NCBI GenBank assembly: GCA_046154585.1
Contig: JBJXDX010000087.1
Coordinates: 1 to 64,000 of the forward strand
Direction: 5' to 3'
DNA from: CADEFX01 sp046154585
Lineage (GTDB): Bacteria; Pseudomonadota; Alphaproteobacteria; Rhizobiales; Hyphomicrobiaceae
DNA: 64,000 bases
Of the stretch, positions 1 to 9,073 are shown in pieces. The translations under genes and the position numbers were made by a program. Positions within the stretch are counted from its first letter, which is position 1. Every line of letters begins with the position of its first letter. A model generated the notes under the pieces. It did not search any database, was not told where the DNA came from, and worked only from the letters and a program-made list of their open reading frames with translations.

Positions 1-29
1 CGGGAGTTCAAATCTCCCCGCTCCGACCA
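1..29 (+). tRNA. 3' end of a tRNA gene (probably tRNA-Pro), likely attL
   Basis: Only the T-arm and acceptor end are inside the window. The T-stem GGGAG/CTCCC encloses a TTCAAAT loop, followed by the 3' acceptor strand CGCTCCG, discriminator A and an encoded CCA. The implied 5' acceptor strand CGGAGCG, with C at position 1 and discriminator A, fits tRNA-Pro, but the anticodon is not visible. A tRNA 3' end directly beside accessory genes is the classic ICE attachment site. Confidence 0.75.
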
Positions 30-307
30 ATTAAATCAACGACTTATCTGGAATTGAATTCTGCGCAATTTCCATTGGGGTTCCCGTGGGGTTCCCGCCC
101 GACACGGCTTAAGTCGGACGTTGGCGGCTTTCCTACAGCACGCCTTGTCATCGACCCTCGCTGACTTCGCGTGGGGTCGGACGCGGAAAGGGAAACCCAC
201 TACGCGAAGTCCCGTTGTGGCTACCGTGAGAGCTTTTCCACAGAGGTTGCGAATCGGCATGACGGACCAGTAGCCGGCGCGGCCGACTACCGCCATGGTG
301 AGGGCCC

Positions 308-3300
308 ATGCGCACGGGCTCGGCCAAAATCGCACGCAACCGGCCGTCGATCGACGACCGCTTCGAGTTCGAGGGCGATGGCGCTCGCGCCGAGCTACGG
401 GGCACGCTCTACGAGGTCAGGGAACGCGAGAGTGGCGACGAATTCTGCCTGAAACTGTGGCGTAAGACCGGAACGGCGGCCGACGCGGAGCTGCGCGAAC
501 TTTGGCGCCACGAAATGCGTCATGTGCAGCGCGTGATGGACCATAGCGGCGCCAAAGGCGTCGTCGTCGACGTGGTCGAATTTGTGGAGGATGGCAACGA
601 TTTTGGTGTGCTGATGGACCGGGCGGGCCGCCCGCTCGCGGTGCTGCAGGAAAGAGTGAGCGCATCCCACTGGCTGCGCTCACTCGCCATCCCCGTGCAT
701 CGTGCGCGTCTGTGGCGCAACGTACGTCGCCTTGTGATCGGCCTCGGCATCGTTCACGGCCAAGGCCTAGTGCACGGCCGGGTGGGCGAGAAAGTCGTCT
801 TCTCGGCCGGCAGCTTGGATCCCGATTTTCGCTTAGGCGGATTTGAGTGGTCGCTCTGGCTCGACGGAGAGCGGCGCGCCACGGGGACGGCAGACAAGAG
901 CAAGATTGGCGTCCGTCCGGACGAGGCTGGCCTGTCGTTCGCAGATGACTGGAAGGCGTTGGGCAATATGGTGTGTCGGCTTCTGGGCGTGCGCGCGGAA
1001 GCCTCAGGTAGTATCGGCCCAGAGGCTGGGCGGCCGATGCCCAATCTCACGGCTGGAGAGCGGCGCTGGCTGCGGCGAGTGTGCCAGCCGCGGAGGCATG
1101 AAGCGCTGGAAGCGCACGCGCTGGCCCGTGCTTGCGATGACATTGTTGTCGAGGCCAGCAGCGCGACTGGGCAACGCGAGGGTCGTTGCACATTGCTGAT
1201 TCCGCGCACGGCAAATATGGCCGAAGCGGTGTTCGATGCAACCGGCGGCACTATCGCAATCGATGAACGCGCGGCGCAGCTAGCTTTCGTCCGTGGTGAT
1301 CTCGATAGCGCTGTAATGCTGTACGTGCCGCGGACGGGCGATGAGGGGTTTCGCCGCCTATATCTGGTCACGCAACGTATGGTGTATCCGCTACGCGCCT
1401 TCCTGAAGGACGGAGACGAGTCCTGGGACATTGCCGTCTGCGACAAACTAGAGGTGCGGAAAGGCGAGTTGCCGTTTGGCGCGAGGTTCCAACCGCATGA
1501 GCTGCATATCGCTACCGATGTTGCCACCTCAGACAGAGAGGCCGAGGCGTTGCGAGATAGGGTTGGGCGCGCATCGTTGAGCTGGGAGGCACTCGGAGGG
1601 CCTCCGGCAGAAGAGGCGGTCGATGATCATGTGCAGGTGCGGTCTGCCCTGCATTTGCTTGAGGTCATCGGGGCCGTGGTCAAGTCCTTCGATATCCTTC
1701 CGATAGAGGTGCTGCGCGAGGGCCGTGGCAGTGGTGGACAGATGGTGGTGCGTGCGCTGCCCGACAACGATAGGGATGGGTTGGCACGCGATATTGGACT
1801 TGGCGACACCGCGAGTACGTTGCAGCACCTGTTCGAGGACGAGCAGCGCGACAGCGGCGTGCGGTGGAGGATCAGCGCATCGGCGCATCTGGGAGCCTCG
1901 CGCGCCCTGGATGTCGGCGTCAGCTATGTCGGCAAGCAGGAAGTTGATGGGCTTGACGGCTACTGCTTCGATGTCGAAGGCATGCTGCCGCAAGCCTCGC
2001 AGCTTTATCTCCGGCCTGCGCAGGAGAAAGGCACTGAGCGGCAGATCAAACGCCGGATGCGTAACATCGAGGCGCTGTATACGCGCTTAGATCTGGTGGG
2101 GATGCTTGCGGATCCTTGGCGCGCTCGGCGCAAGCTGCGGCACCCGGTTGACGAGGAAACCGCGGCCTTCAAGCGTCTGGACGACCCAAAGCAGCGGGCG
2201 CTCAGGTCCCTGTGGCTCACGTCACCAGGCTTCTGGATCGTTGGCCCTCCAGGGGTGGGCAAGACGACCTTGGCAACGGCGATTGCCGAGACGATTTTTC
2301 GGCACGATCCGGCATCGCGGGTTCTCATTTGCGCGCAAGGACATGATGCACTCAATCATATTGAGGAAAAGATCGCCGCCCTAAAAAAGGAAGGCGGGCT
2401 GGCCAAAGACCTGCTGATGGTCCGGTCGATGGCAGCCAACGACAGGGTCAAGAGCCCGCGCCGGGTTGACCGTGTGGCGGATGAGGCGCTGGCCCGGTTC
2501 ATGCGGAGCAGCCTGGTGGGCAATGCGCCGCTCGGCTTGCGCCGGCATGTGGAAGAGCTGGCTGCGGTAAGCGAAACCATCGATGAAGATGACGGCCAGA
2601 CCGAGGGCGTTTTGTCGAGCCTCATGATCGAGGCAGCGAACATTGTAGTGACCACGCTCAACTCGGGTGATGTCGAGCACATGGTCGTCGCCCGAGAGCC
2701 GTTCGATTGGGTGATCGTTGAGGAAGCCGCAAAGGCTACGGGGCCGGAACTGGCCGGACCGCTGGCTCTGGGCAGCCGACGCCTGTTGATTGGCGATCAT
2801 CGCCAGCTGCCGCCCTACGATGCTGAACGGCTTGGCAAGGTGTTCGCCAATGCGGGTCTGGTGGCGAAGATGCTAGCAAACGCGCAGAGCGCCGTTGGCG
2901 CTCTCTTTGATGAAGCGATCCTCGAAGGATTGGCGAAACTGCTCGTCAACGAGACGTATAATAAAGAGATCATGCTGCGCGCTCAGGGCTTCGTTGAGCC
3001 GTTCAAAACGGTGGTTGAGGAGGACGAGCGGAGGGCATTGGTGTCAGGACAGCCGCAGCAGGTTTCCGCTACGTTGACCGTGCAGCGGCGCATGGATCCG
3101 GCGATTGCCGAGGTGATCTCCAAAACTTTCTACAGTGGCACCTTGTTGACGGACGGGGACCGAATTTCGGACGCCCTGAGTGGCGCGTCGCCGATCTTGT
3201 GCGCCGAGGCGCTCACGGCGTCACCGCTCGTCGTGGTGAATTTCCCGCACGTAAGTGCCACCAAGAAGCGTGAGGGTGGAGAACGCGCGGGCCCGAAGTG

Positions 3301-3850
3301 GCACAACCCGGCCGAGATCGATGCAGTTGTCGACGTGCTGCGGCACATGCGGATTGACAAGGGCGTCGGCAGAAAGCCGACGCTGGCAGTCCTGTCCCCC
3401 TACGCCAGCCAGGTGACCCTGCTCGAGCAACGTTTGCAGGTGGCGCTGAAGAAGGAACTCGCGCACATCCGGTCGGGATTCTCGAGGGTGCGGGAGGACA
3501 TGAGCTACGTCGGGACCGTCGACTCCTTCCAAGGCAGCGAGGCCGATGTGGTGATCGTGTCGCTAGTCCGGAATAATCCCCGGGTAGGCTTCGGAGCGCT
3601 TGGCTTCTTGCGCGAACGCCGTCGAATGAATGTCATGCTCAGCCGTGCCAAGCACAAGCTGGTGTTGGTCGGCAGCCTGTCGTTCCTTGAAGAGGCGGTG
3701 CGCGGCGTGAACCCCGATCGGCGGGCGGACCATGAGCTTGCTTTCATCACGGAGATGATCGCGACGATCCGTGGGCTAAGCGGGAAGGAGCGCCGTCCGG
3801 GGTTGCCGCTGGCCAGCATCCTTGCGCCCGAAAAGCTGAGGGCTCCATGA
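308..3850 (+). CDS. mkoA: Mokosh type I MkoA-like protein: kinase-like domain plus SF1 helicase
   Basis: This 1180-residue protein has an N-terminal protein-kinase-like region (about residues 1-280) and a C-terminal COG1112-type superfamily 1 helicase. Helicase signatures are Walker A GPPGVGKTT (about 650), VIVEEAAKATGPEL as motif II (about 803), GDHRQLPPYD as motif III, DSFQGSEADVV (about 1075) and RRMNVMLSRAK (about 1106). The kinase part looks degenerate: the catalytic loop reads LVHGRVGEKVVF with no HRD aspartate, and no DFG is seen (LGGFEWS). It overlaps the PLD nuclease gene by 4 bp. A kinase-helicase plus PLD pair is the described architecture of type I Mokosh anti-phage defence. Assignment is by domain order, without an alignment. 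Confidence 0.8.
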   Translation: MRTGSAKIARNRPSIDDRFEFEGDGARAELRGTLYEVRERESGDEFCLKLWRKTGTAADAELRELWRHEMRHVQRVMDHSGAKGVVVDVVEFVEDGNDFGVLMDRAGRPLAVLQERVSASHWLRSLAIPVHRARLWRNVRRLVIGLGIVHGQGLVHGRVGEKVVFSAGSLDPDFRLGGFEWSLWLDGERRATGTADKSKIGVRPDEAGLSFADDWKALGNMVCRLLGVRAEASGSIGPEAGRPMPNLTAGERRWLRRVCQPRRHEALEAHALARACDDIVVEASSATGQREGRCTLLIPRTANMAEAVFDATGGTIAIDERAAQLAFVRGDLDSAVMLYVPRTGDEGFRRLYLVTQRMVYPLRAFLKDGDESWDIAVCDKLEVRKGELPFGARFQPHELHIATDVATSDREAEALRDRVGRASLSWEALGGPPAEEAVDDHVQVRSALHLLEVIGAVVKSFDILPIEVLREGRGSGGQMVVRALPDNDRDGLARDIGLGDTASTLQHLFEDEQRDSGVRWRISASAHLGASRALDVGVSYVGKQEVDGLDGYCFDVEGMLPQASQLYLRPAQEKGTERQIKRRMRNIEALYTRLDLVGMLADPWRARRKLRHPVDEETAAFKRLDDPKQRALRSLWLTSPGFWIVGPPGVGKTTLATAIAETIFRHDPASRVLICAQGHDALNHIEEKIAALKKEGGLAKDLLMVRSMAANDRVKSPRRVDRVADEALARFMRSSLVGNAPLGLRRHVEELAAVSETIDEDDGQTEGVLSSLMIEAANIVVTTLNSGDVEHMVVAREPFDWVIVEEAAKATGPELAGPLALGSRRLLIGDHRQLPPYDAERLGKVFANAGLVAKMLANAQSAVGALFDEAILEGLAKLLVNETYNKEIMLRAQGFVEPFKTVVEEDERRALVSGQPQQVSATLTVQRRMDPAIAEVISKTFYSGTLLTDGDRISDALSGASPILCAEALTASPLVVVNFPHVSATKKREGGERAGPKWHNPAEIDAVVDVLRHMRIDKGVGRKPTLAVLSPYASQVTLLEQRLQVALKKELAHIRSGFSRVREDMSYVGTVDSFQGSEADVVIVSLVRNNPRVGFGALGFLRERRRMNVMLSRAKHKLVLVGSLSFLEEAVRGVNPDRRADHELAFITEMIATIRGLSGKERRPGLPLASILAPEKLRAP

Positions 3851-5652
3851 GCGCACTGGTTTGCATTCCCGTGCACCGAGTCAAATGCCAGGTTCTCGTC
3901 GACGAGGGGCGTGCCTGGACACCGGTCGAAGAACTCATCCTGTGGGCGATCTCGCGCCGGCCCTTGTCGATAGCCGAGCTGGTTAGCGAGGCTAATCTTT
4001 CGCATCAGATCGTGGTGTCGGCAGTCTCGCGCCTGATGCGCTTCCGGTTCGCGAAGGTCGATGTCGTCAACGGTGTGCACAAGTTCGCAGCCAGTTCATT
4101 CGGCGCCAGGGCGGTGACAAGTGGGGAAGCGTTGCCGTTCTTCCCAAAGCGCAGCGAGATCTGGATCAGCTATGTCATCGAGCGCGTCGGCGGGCGGGTG
4201 CTTTGGGCTGGTGATGTGCGGCGCGTTCGCGAACGCGACCTGGAAAAAATACGATCCGGTCCGAGAGGGCGGCGTACAGTAGTTCTCGCGGTGACTGGGG
4301 AGGCTCTGGACATCAGTCATGATGCAATGGTAGCGCGCGTTGCCCAGCTGGTGACCCATGGACGCGAGGAGAAGCTCGCAGGCATCGTTGCGGGCACAGC
4401 CAGCATGAGCGGCGAGTATATCGGCGTGACGGTTGAGAACGGCGTCGTCCGGGATCTACCGGAGCGTGCCGGCCAGAAGCTGCGCGATATGGTTGTCTCA
4501 GCGGCCGGGAACAGGGGTACCGGGATAACGTTGTCGGTGCCCTATGTGGGATCCGTGCCATCGATCACGGTGCCCGAGCCGGAAAGCTGCGTGTTCGCGC
4601 CCGAGGATATTGTCATTGGCGGCTCTGTGCAGGGCGAACTGTTGAAGCGTCTCTTGGAGAAGGCCGCGTCGCGGATGGTCATCCACTCGACGTTCATTGA
4701 CATGGAGGATTTCAAACTGCTGTTGCCGGAGTTCCGTTCCGCCTGCCAGCGCGACGTGATCGTCGACATCTTGTGGGGAGCGGCGCACGGTGATGATGCG
4801 AAAGAGCGCTATGGGGACACGGCAGCGCGTATGGCAGATCTGGTGCGCGCTGATCCGATCCTGCATCGTCGTGTTAGGGTCGGGCTGCAATCAACTGGAT
4901 CTCACGCCAAGCTTTTGTTGCTCGATACGCTGGAAGAGGGGTGGCTTGGTGTTGCGAGCTCGTGCAACTGGCTAAAGTCGCCCTTTCGGTCGGTGGAGAT
5001 GTCGACGGTGTTGCGTCCGGCGCGTGTTGTCGCGCGCGTTGCGGCGGCCATCCAGAAGATGGCGGGCGAACGCGGCCTTGCCGATGAGCTTGCTAACGAA
5101 ATGGCAGTTCTGCGTAGGCATCTCGCGGAGCAGCGGGCGGGCATCGGAGTGGCAACCGTTGATGTGGTTACTGGTACTGGCCATGATGCGATGATGCAGA
5201 AGGCAACCAGTGAGGCGCAGCGACGACTGATTATCGGCATGCACAAGCTGGGTGCCACGGCGCGGCCGGGTGCGCTATTGCCGGCGGAGGTTGCATCGGG
5301 CCCATCGAAGTCGGTGAAGGTGTTGTACACGATGCCGAGTGGCCCGTTGAAGAACCGTCACGCCCGCGAACTGCAAAAAGAGGCCGCTGCTTACGGCGTG
5401 CAGCTGATGCGCATGAGCGACATACCGCTGCACGGCAAGTTCCTGTTGTGGGACGAGGACAATGTGGTGATTTCGAGCCTGAATTGGGGATCGGCGTCCA
5501 GCGACCCTGATTTTCCCTTGGGTGATATCGGTGTCCACATTAGCGCCGCTGGCATCGGCGAGAATGTATATCAGCGCTTGGTGTCGGTATTTCCGAAGCT
5601 CCAGGAGGAACTTGCTATGGGAGAGACCGTCGTCCAAGCACTTGTTCGCTGA
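3847..5652 (+). CDS. mkoB: Mokosh type I MkoB-like phospholipase-D family nuclease
   Basis: The 601-residue protein carries two complete HxKx4D motifs, GSHAKLLLLD near residue 350 and LHGKFLLWDED near 527, each followed by a serine/asparagine-rich strand (SSCNW, SSLNWGSAS). This is the arrangement of a two-motif PLD-superfamily phosphodiesterase. The first 90 residues look like a winged-helix segment. The ATG sits in an ATGA overlap with the helicase gene, so the two are translationally coupled. Together with the kinase-helicase partner it is read as the nuclease half of Mokosh. The substrate is inferred to be nucleic acid. Confidence 0.8.
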   Translation: MSALVCIPVHRVKCQVLVDEGRAWTPVEELILWAISRRPLSIAELVSEANLSHQIVVSAVSRLMRFRFAKVDVVNGVHKFAASSFGARAVTSGEALPFFPKRSEIWISYVIERVGGRVLWAGDVRRVRERDLEKIRSGPRGRRTVVLAVTGEALDISHDAMVARVAQLVTHGREEKLAGIVAGTASMSGEYIGVTVENGVVRDLPERAGQKLRDMVVSAAGNRGTGITLSVPYVGSVPSITVPEPESCVFAPEDIVIGGSVQGELLKRLLEKAASRMVIHSTFIDMEDFKLLLPEFRSACQRDVIVDILWGAAHGDDAKERYGDTAARMADLVRADPILHRRVRVGLQSTGSHAKLLLLDTLEEGWLGVASSCNWLKSPFRSVEMSTVLRPARVVARVAAAIQKMAGERGLADELANEMAVLRRHLAEQRAGIGVATVDVVTGTGHDAMMQKATSEAQRRLIIGMHKLGATARPGALLPAEVASGPSKSVKVLYTMPSGPLKNRHARELQKEAAAYGVQLMRMSDIPLHGKFLLWDEDNVVISSLNWGSASSDPDFPLGDIGVHISAAGIGENVYQRLVSVFPKLQEELAMGETVVQALVR

Positions 5653-5973
5653 TATCGCAAATGGCAACGATCGCATTAGCGGCTCCGGCACGCGCTGAAG
5701 CGTGGCCCAACCGAAGCGAGGGATCGCTACCCAACGCATCGACAGCGGCACCCAGGCCGCCTGTGCATTGCCCGCGAGCGCCAAGGCTCGCGCTAACGCC
5801 GAATGCAGCGAAGGACGCGATACATTTCTAGGATGGCTGGTGGCATCCAGGGGCGTCATGAAACGACTGTGCGTGGCCACGTTGCGTGGCGGCATGGGGC
5901 GAGTGCTGCGGTGATGGTCCGCGGAGATGTGGAACGGCGCGCTCGACGCGCTGACTTATGCGGCGAGGAGCAG
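5653..5973. other. Intergenic region, no gene recognised
   Basis: About 320 bases between the PLD gene and the convergent minus-strand gene. Only short overlapping ORFs with arginine-rich, shadow-like translations are present. No clear hairpin with a T-run was seen. Confidence 0.4.
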
Positions 5974-6430
5974 TCAACCTTGCGCCACTTCCCAATCGGC
6001 GGGCACGAGCTTGGCCAGCTTGTCGAACGGATAGTCTTCCATGATGGGCGCTAGCTCCAGCGCGACGCAGTGCAGGATGTTCTCAGCCGATGCGATGAAG
6101 TCGCCTATGGTGAGGTGTTCGGCGGGCTGCGCGCGCCAGCGCGCTGCGCAGCCGCTCCAGTCCGAATTCCGTTTGCTTTGCGACGCCCGCACTGGTGGTG
6201 GGCACTTCGAGTAGGCGCTGGCGGTCGATCTCGGCGTGCGCGGCGATTTGCTGTTCGGTCCACCCAGAATCGAGCAAGGCCTGCTTGATCTGCGCTTCAC
6301 GCGCCGGATTGGGTGGTTCCGGCTTTTCGAATGTAGACCATTCATTGGCGTGCGCCCGCTCCAGCATCTGGTGCCAGAGGTCGACGGCAATCACCGGCGT
6401 TTTGGCGGCTAGCGGTTTTCTTTTGGGCAC
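5974..6430 (-). pseudogene. Frameshifted hypothetical protein downstream of the peptidase gene
   Basis: Two minus-strand frames join into one plausible protein of about 151 residues. The first, from a GTG, reads as an acidic helical protein (MPKRKPLAAK... WSTFEKPEPPNPAR ... LERLRSALAR). The second continues QPAEHLTIGDFIASAENI and ends ADWEVAQG. The join lies in a CGCGCGC tract near 6127-6135, where one extra base would restore a single frame. It follows the ImmA/IrrE gene by 56 bp on the same strand and may belong to that operon. I do not recognise the family. Confidence 0.5.
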
Positions 6431-6486
6431 GACAGTTCCAGCAAGCAGATGGGCGACAGCGTCTTGCCGAGTGGTCAGATAATCAC

Positions 6487-7389
6487 CTAGTCATCCAAAC
6501 GCGTGCGGTCCCTCGAACTGAACTGGTCAAAAGTGTCTGGCTCCGCAGAGTCGTCCCTGAAGTCGGCACGAGGGAAAGCGCGGCCGAAGAGCAGGATCGT
6601 GACAGCCTGATCGTACTTATCGGCGTGCAAGGTGATCTCCGTGCATTCCTCGTCGCACCAAACTCCGGCAGGATGCAGAACACCCTCGCGGGCAATGTCC
6701 GCGAAGTCCCGGCGCCCGACAAGTGAATCGGCCGGAACCGGGGCGGGAGGCACATTGCGGGTGCGGATGAAGCGTCCGCTTTTGAAGGCGGGACCGCTTG
6801 ACCTCGACCAGAGAACGAACTCGTCGCGGGAGATGACGAGCATCGACCTGCGATGCGTGTACTCAAGCCACCGGATGATGCAGGAAATGAGCGACACGCC
6901 GTAGTGGCCGGCAAGCTCGCTCAGGTCATCTAGTGTGGGAACGACATCGGGTGGAAGCCGCTTGCGGAAACTGTCAAGCGGCATGAGCAGGTAAGCGGCG
7001 AACGTGTCCGCTTCCTGTTCAACCGCGGCCCCGTCGCGGAAGGTCACGGCCTCCTCGTTGCACTCGATGCCCTTCGGAAGAAGCTGCCGGTGCATGAGGT
7101 AATGGCCGAACTCATGGGCGATAGTGAAACGGCGCCGGCCCTCCGAGACATCGATATTGTAGATGATCGCCCAGCCCTTGCCGTCATGGACGGGATAGAG
7201 AGCGCCTTCGAAGGATCCGAGGGACCCGCCCTTGATGTCCACGATCGGGGCTTCGGGGCAGCGCATTCTCGAATATTCAGCGGCCAGCCGCTCGACAGGC
7301 ACGGGAAACCGCTTGTCGCCCATGGCAGCGGCGAGGATCGTATTGAGATCGTTCGCCCACCGGATGGGCTTGCGGCCGTGGTCGCTCAT
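6487..7389 (-). CDS. capP: ImmA/IrrE-family metallopeptidase, CapP-like
   Basis: The 300-residue protein has the zinc-peptidase motif in FTIAHEFGHYLMH (about residues 90-102), with the third ligand region EQEADTFAAYLLMP, typical of ImmA/IrrE peptidases that cleave a partner XRE repressor. The C-terminal 130 residues form a separate sensor-like region. It overlaps the XRE gene by 4 bp and both are divergent from a CBASS operon. This matches the CapH-CapP pair shown to derepress CBASS after DNA damage. The functional link is inferred from gene order. Confidence 0.8.
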   Translation of the reverse strand: MSDHGRKPIRWANDLNTILAAAMGDKRFPVPVERLAAEYSRMRCPEAPIVDIKGGSLGSFEGALYPVHDGKGWAIIYNIDVSEGRRRFTIAHEFGHYLMHRQLLPKGIECNEEAVTFRDGAAVEQEADTFAAYLLMPLDSFRKRLPPDVVPTLDDLSELAGHYGVSLISCIIRWLEYTHRRSMLVISRDEFVLWSRSSGPAFKSGRFIRTRNVPPAPVPADSLVGRRDFADIAREGVLHPAGVWCDEECTEITLHADKYDQAVTILLFGRAFPRADFRDDSAEPDTFDQFSSRDRTRLDD

Positions 7390-7703
7390 TTCTTCCTGTT
7401 GATGATCTCCAGCATCTCGCGGATCTGGGCTTTCCGCGGTGCATCCATCTTCTGGTACTTGCGGAAGAACGCCTTGTCCTCGGCGCTCTCGACCTCAGGT
7501 TCGACGCCAAGCAGATAGTCAGGCGTCACCCCGAGGGCCACGGCGATGAGCGCGAGCTTTTCGCCAGAAGGACGGGGCGGGTCTTTGTTCTCAAGCTCCC
7601 ATATGTAGCTTTTGCTGGATTCCGAGTGCGCGGCGAGCTCGTCGAGGGTGTAGCCCTTCTTCTTTCGCAGGTCCCTGATTCGCTCGCCAAGTGATGTAGC
7701 CAT
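7386..7703 (-). CDS. capH: XRE-family repressor, CapH-like
   Basis: The 105-residue protein has an N-terminal helix-turn-helix (LGERIRDLRKKKGYTLDELA, then SKSYIWELENK) and a C-terminal helical tail that could hold a dimerisation region and cleavage site. The ATG has a GAGGGGAG ribosome binding site. It is the first gene of a minus-strand pair with the ImmA/IrrE peptidase, and its promoter overlaps the divergent CBASS promoter. It probably represses both promoters until cleaved by the partner. Confidence 0.8.
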   Translation of the reverse strand: MATSLGERIRDLRKKKGYTLDELAAHSESSKSYIWELENKDPPRPSGEKLALIAVALGVTPDYLLGVEPEVESAEDKAFFRKYQKMDAPRKAQIREMLEIINRKK

Positions 7704-7731
7704 ATCGCAAACTCCCCTCGCAGGCGTGTTC

Positions 7732-7814
7732 AGAGTAGACGTATTTCAGGTACTTGACAACGCGCATGCCCATTCTTATGTTCCGAGTTCGGAGTAGCGA
7801 TATATTTTGTATCG
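7732..7814. promoter_or_regulatory. Overlapping divergent promoters and operators, CapH-like/CBASS
   Basis: Rightward: TTGACA (7754-7759), 17 bp, TATGTT (7777-7782), toward the CBASS genes. Leftward: TTGTCA (7760-7755), 17 bp, TACTCT (7737-7732), toward the repressor gene. The two -35 boxes overlap, and an imperfect palindrome TCAGGTACTTGA (7746-7757) covers both. A second near-palindrome TCCGAGTTCGGA lies just after the rightward -10, and CGATA-N7-TATCG lies at 7798-7814. The rightward promoter shows that translation must begin downstream of the TTG at 7754. Confidence 0.75.
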
Positions 7815-7828
7815 AATCCACGGAATCG

Positions 7829-9073
7829 ATGCCGGGCCGCGCGTGGGCGGGACCGGAGAAGATTGCTGAGATTGGGGGCCACGTGCTCAAGAGAAAGCCT
7901 GCAGCCGCAGATACCGCAATATCTGCAGTGGTGAAGATCCCACGTTCCAAGTTGGGCGTGACCGAGGTCATGCTCGCGGCCAAGGCCGGCGGCCGCTGCG
8001 AGTTCAGGGGATGCAACGAATACCTCTACGAGCATGCGCTAACGGGGGATGCCGGCAACTTTGCAGAGAATGCCCATATCGTTGCGTTCCGCGAAGGAGG
8101 TGCGAGGGGCAGCGTCGACCGGCCAGCTGACATCAACGGTATCGACAACCTCATGCTGCTTTGCCGCCGCGATCACAAGCTGATCGACGACAACCCAGAG
8201 CGCTACACACGGGAAGAGCTGGAGCGGCACAAACGGGAGCACGAGTCGCGGATCCGGCGGGTGACCGGACTTGGGCCGTCGATGCAGACGACTGTGCTGG
8301 CCTTCACCGCGATGATCGGGACCTTCAAGCCAGCGATCGGGCGGGCCGAGATCGCGGATGCCCTGCTGCCGCGATATCCCGGTGAGATATCGCAAGTCCT
8401 CGACCTCACGGCCCTCGGCATCGAGGAGCCTGGTGCGCTGTATGAGGTGGCCAGCCGCCGCATCGCGCAAGCGACCGAAAGCCTGCATGCGGCCGAGGGC
8501 CCGCTTGAAGACACACGACACCTCTCTGTGTTCGCCCTAGCGCCGATCCCGATGCTCGTGCGGCTCGGCCACGCCATCGGCAACAAGGTTGCAACCGATT
8601 TCTTCCAGTGCCACCGCGACAAGCCGCAGCGATGGACCTGGTACGAGGGCGAAGAGCCTGCGCGTTTCGCCGTCCGCGAGCGGCAGCGCGGGGGCGATGC
8701 GGAAAAGGTCGCGCTGGTGCTTGCACTGAGCGGGCCGGTCAACGTGGAGATGCTGCCCGCAGCCATCGACGACGGGTACACCATCTATGAAATCGGGCTG
8801 TCCGGGCGACTCCCGACGACAGCCTTCCTACGTCAGCGCGAGGATCTCGAAAACTTCCGCGACACCTATCGCTCCTTCCTGGCCCGGCTCCGGGGCGAAC
8901 ACGCAGGCCTCCGCGAACTCCACGTCTTTCCCGCAGTCCCCGCGCCAGTGGCGGTGGCCTGTGGTTTCGATCTCTTGCCGAAGGTCGATCCGATCCTGGT
9001 GGTCTACGACAACCTGATGAAGGACGGCGGCTTCATCGAACGACTGAAGGTGAACGACCATGAACGGCAATAG
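7829..9073 (+). CDS. cap5: CBASS effector Cap5: HNH endonuclease fused to SAVED sensor
   Basis: The N-terminal HNH domain shows GGRCEFRGCN, AHIVAF and NLMLLCRRDHKLID (two Cys pairs, HNH residues). The remaining 300 residues, with ALVLALSGP and YEIGLSG strands, match a SAVED domain, the cyclic-nucleotide sensor of Cap5. Binding of the second messenger should activate DNA cleavage. An earlier in-frame TTG lies inside the -35 box, so I start at ATG 7829. GTG 7883, after a G-run, is an equally possible start. It overlaps the CD-NTase gene by 14 bp. Confidence 0.85.
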   Translation: MPGRAWAGPEKIAEIGGHVLKRKPAAADTAISAVVKIPRSKLGVTEVMLAAKAGGRCEFRGCNEYLYEHALTGDAGNFAENAHIVAFREGGARGSVDRPADINGIDNLMLLCRRDHKLIDDNPERYTREELERHKREHESRIRRVTGLGPSMQTTVLAFTAMIGTFKPAIGRAEIADALLPRYPGEISQVLDLTALGIEEPGALYEVASRRIAQATESLHAAEGPLEDTRHLSVFALAPIPMLVRLGHAIGNKVATDFFQCHRDKPQRWTWYEGEEPARFAVRERQRGGDAEKVALVLALSGPVNVEMLPAAIDDGYTIYEIGLSGRLPTTAFLRQREDLENFRDTYRSFLARLRGEHAGLRELHVFPAVPAPVAVACGFDLLPKVDPILVVYDNLMKDGGFIERLKVNDHERQ

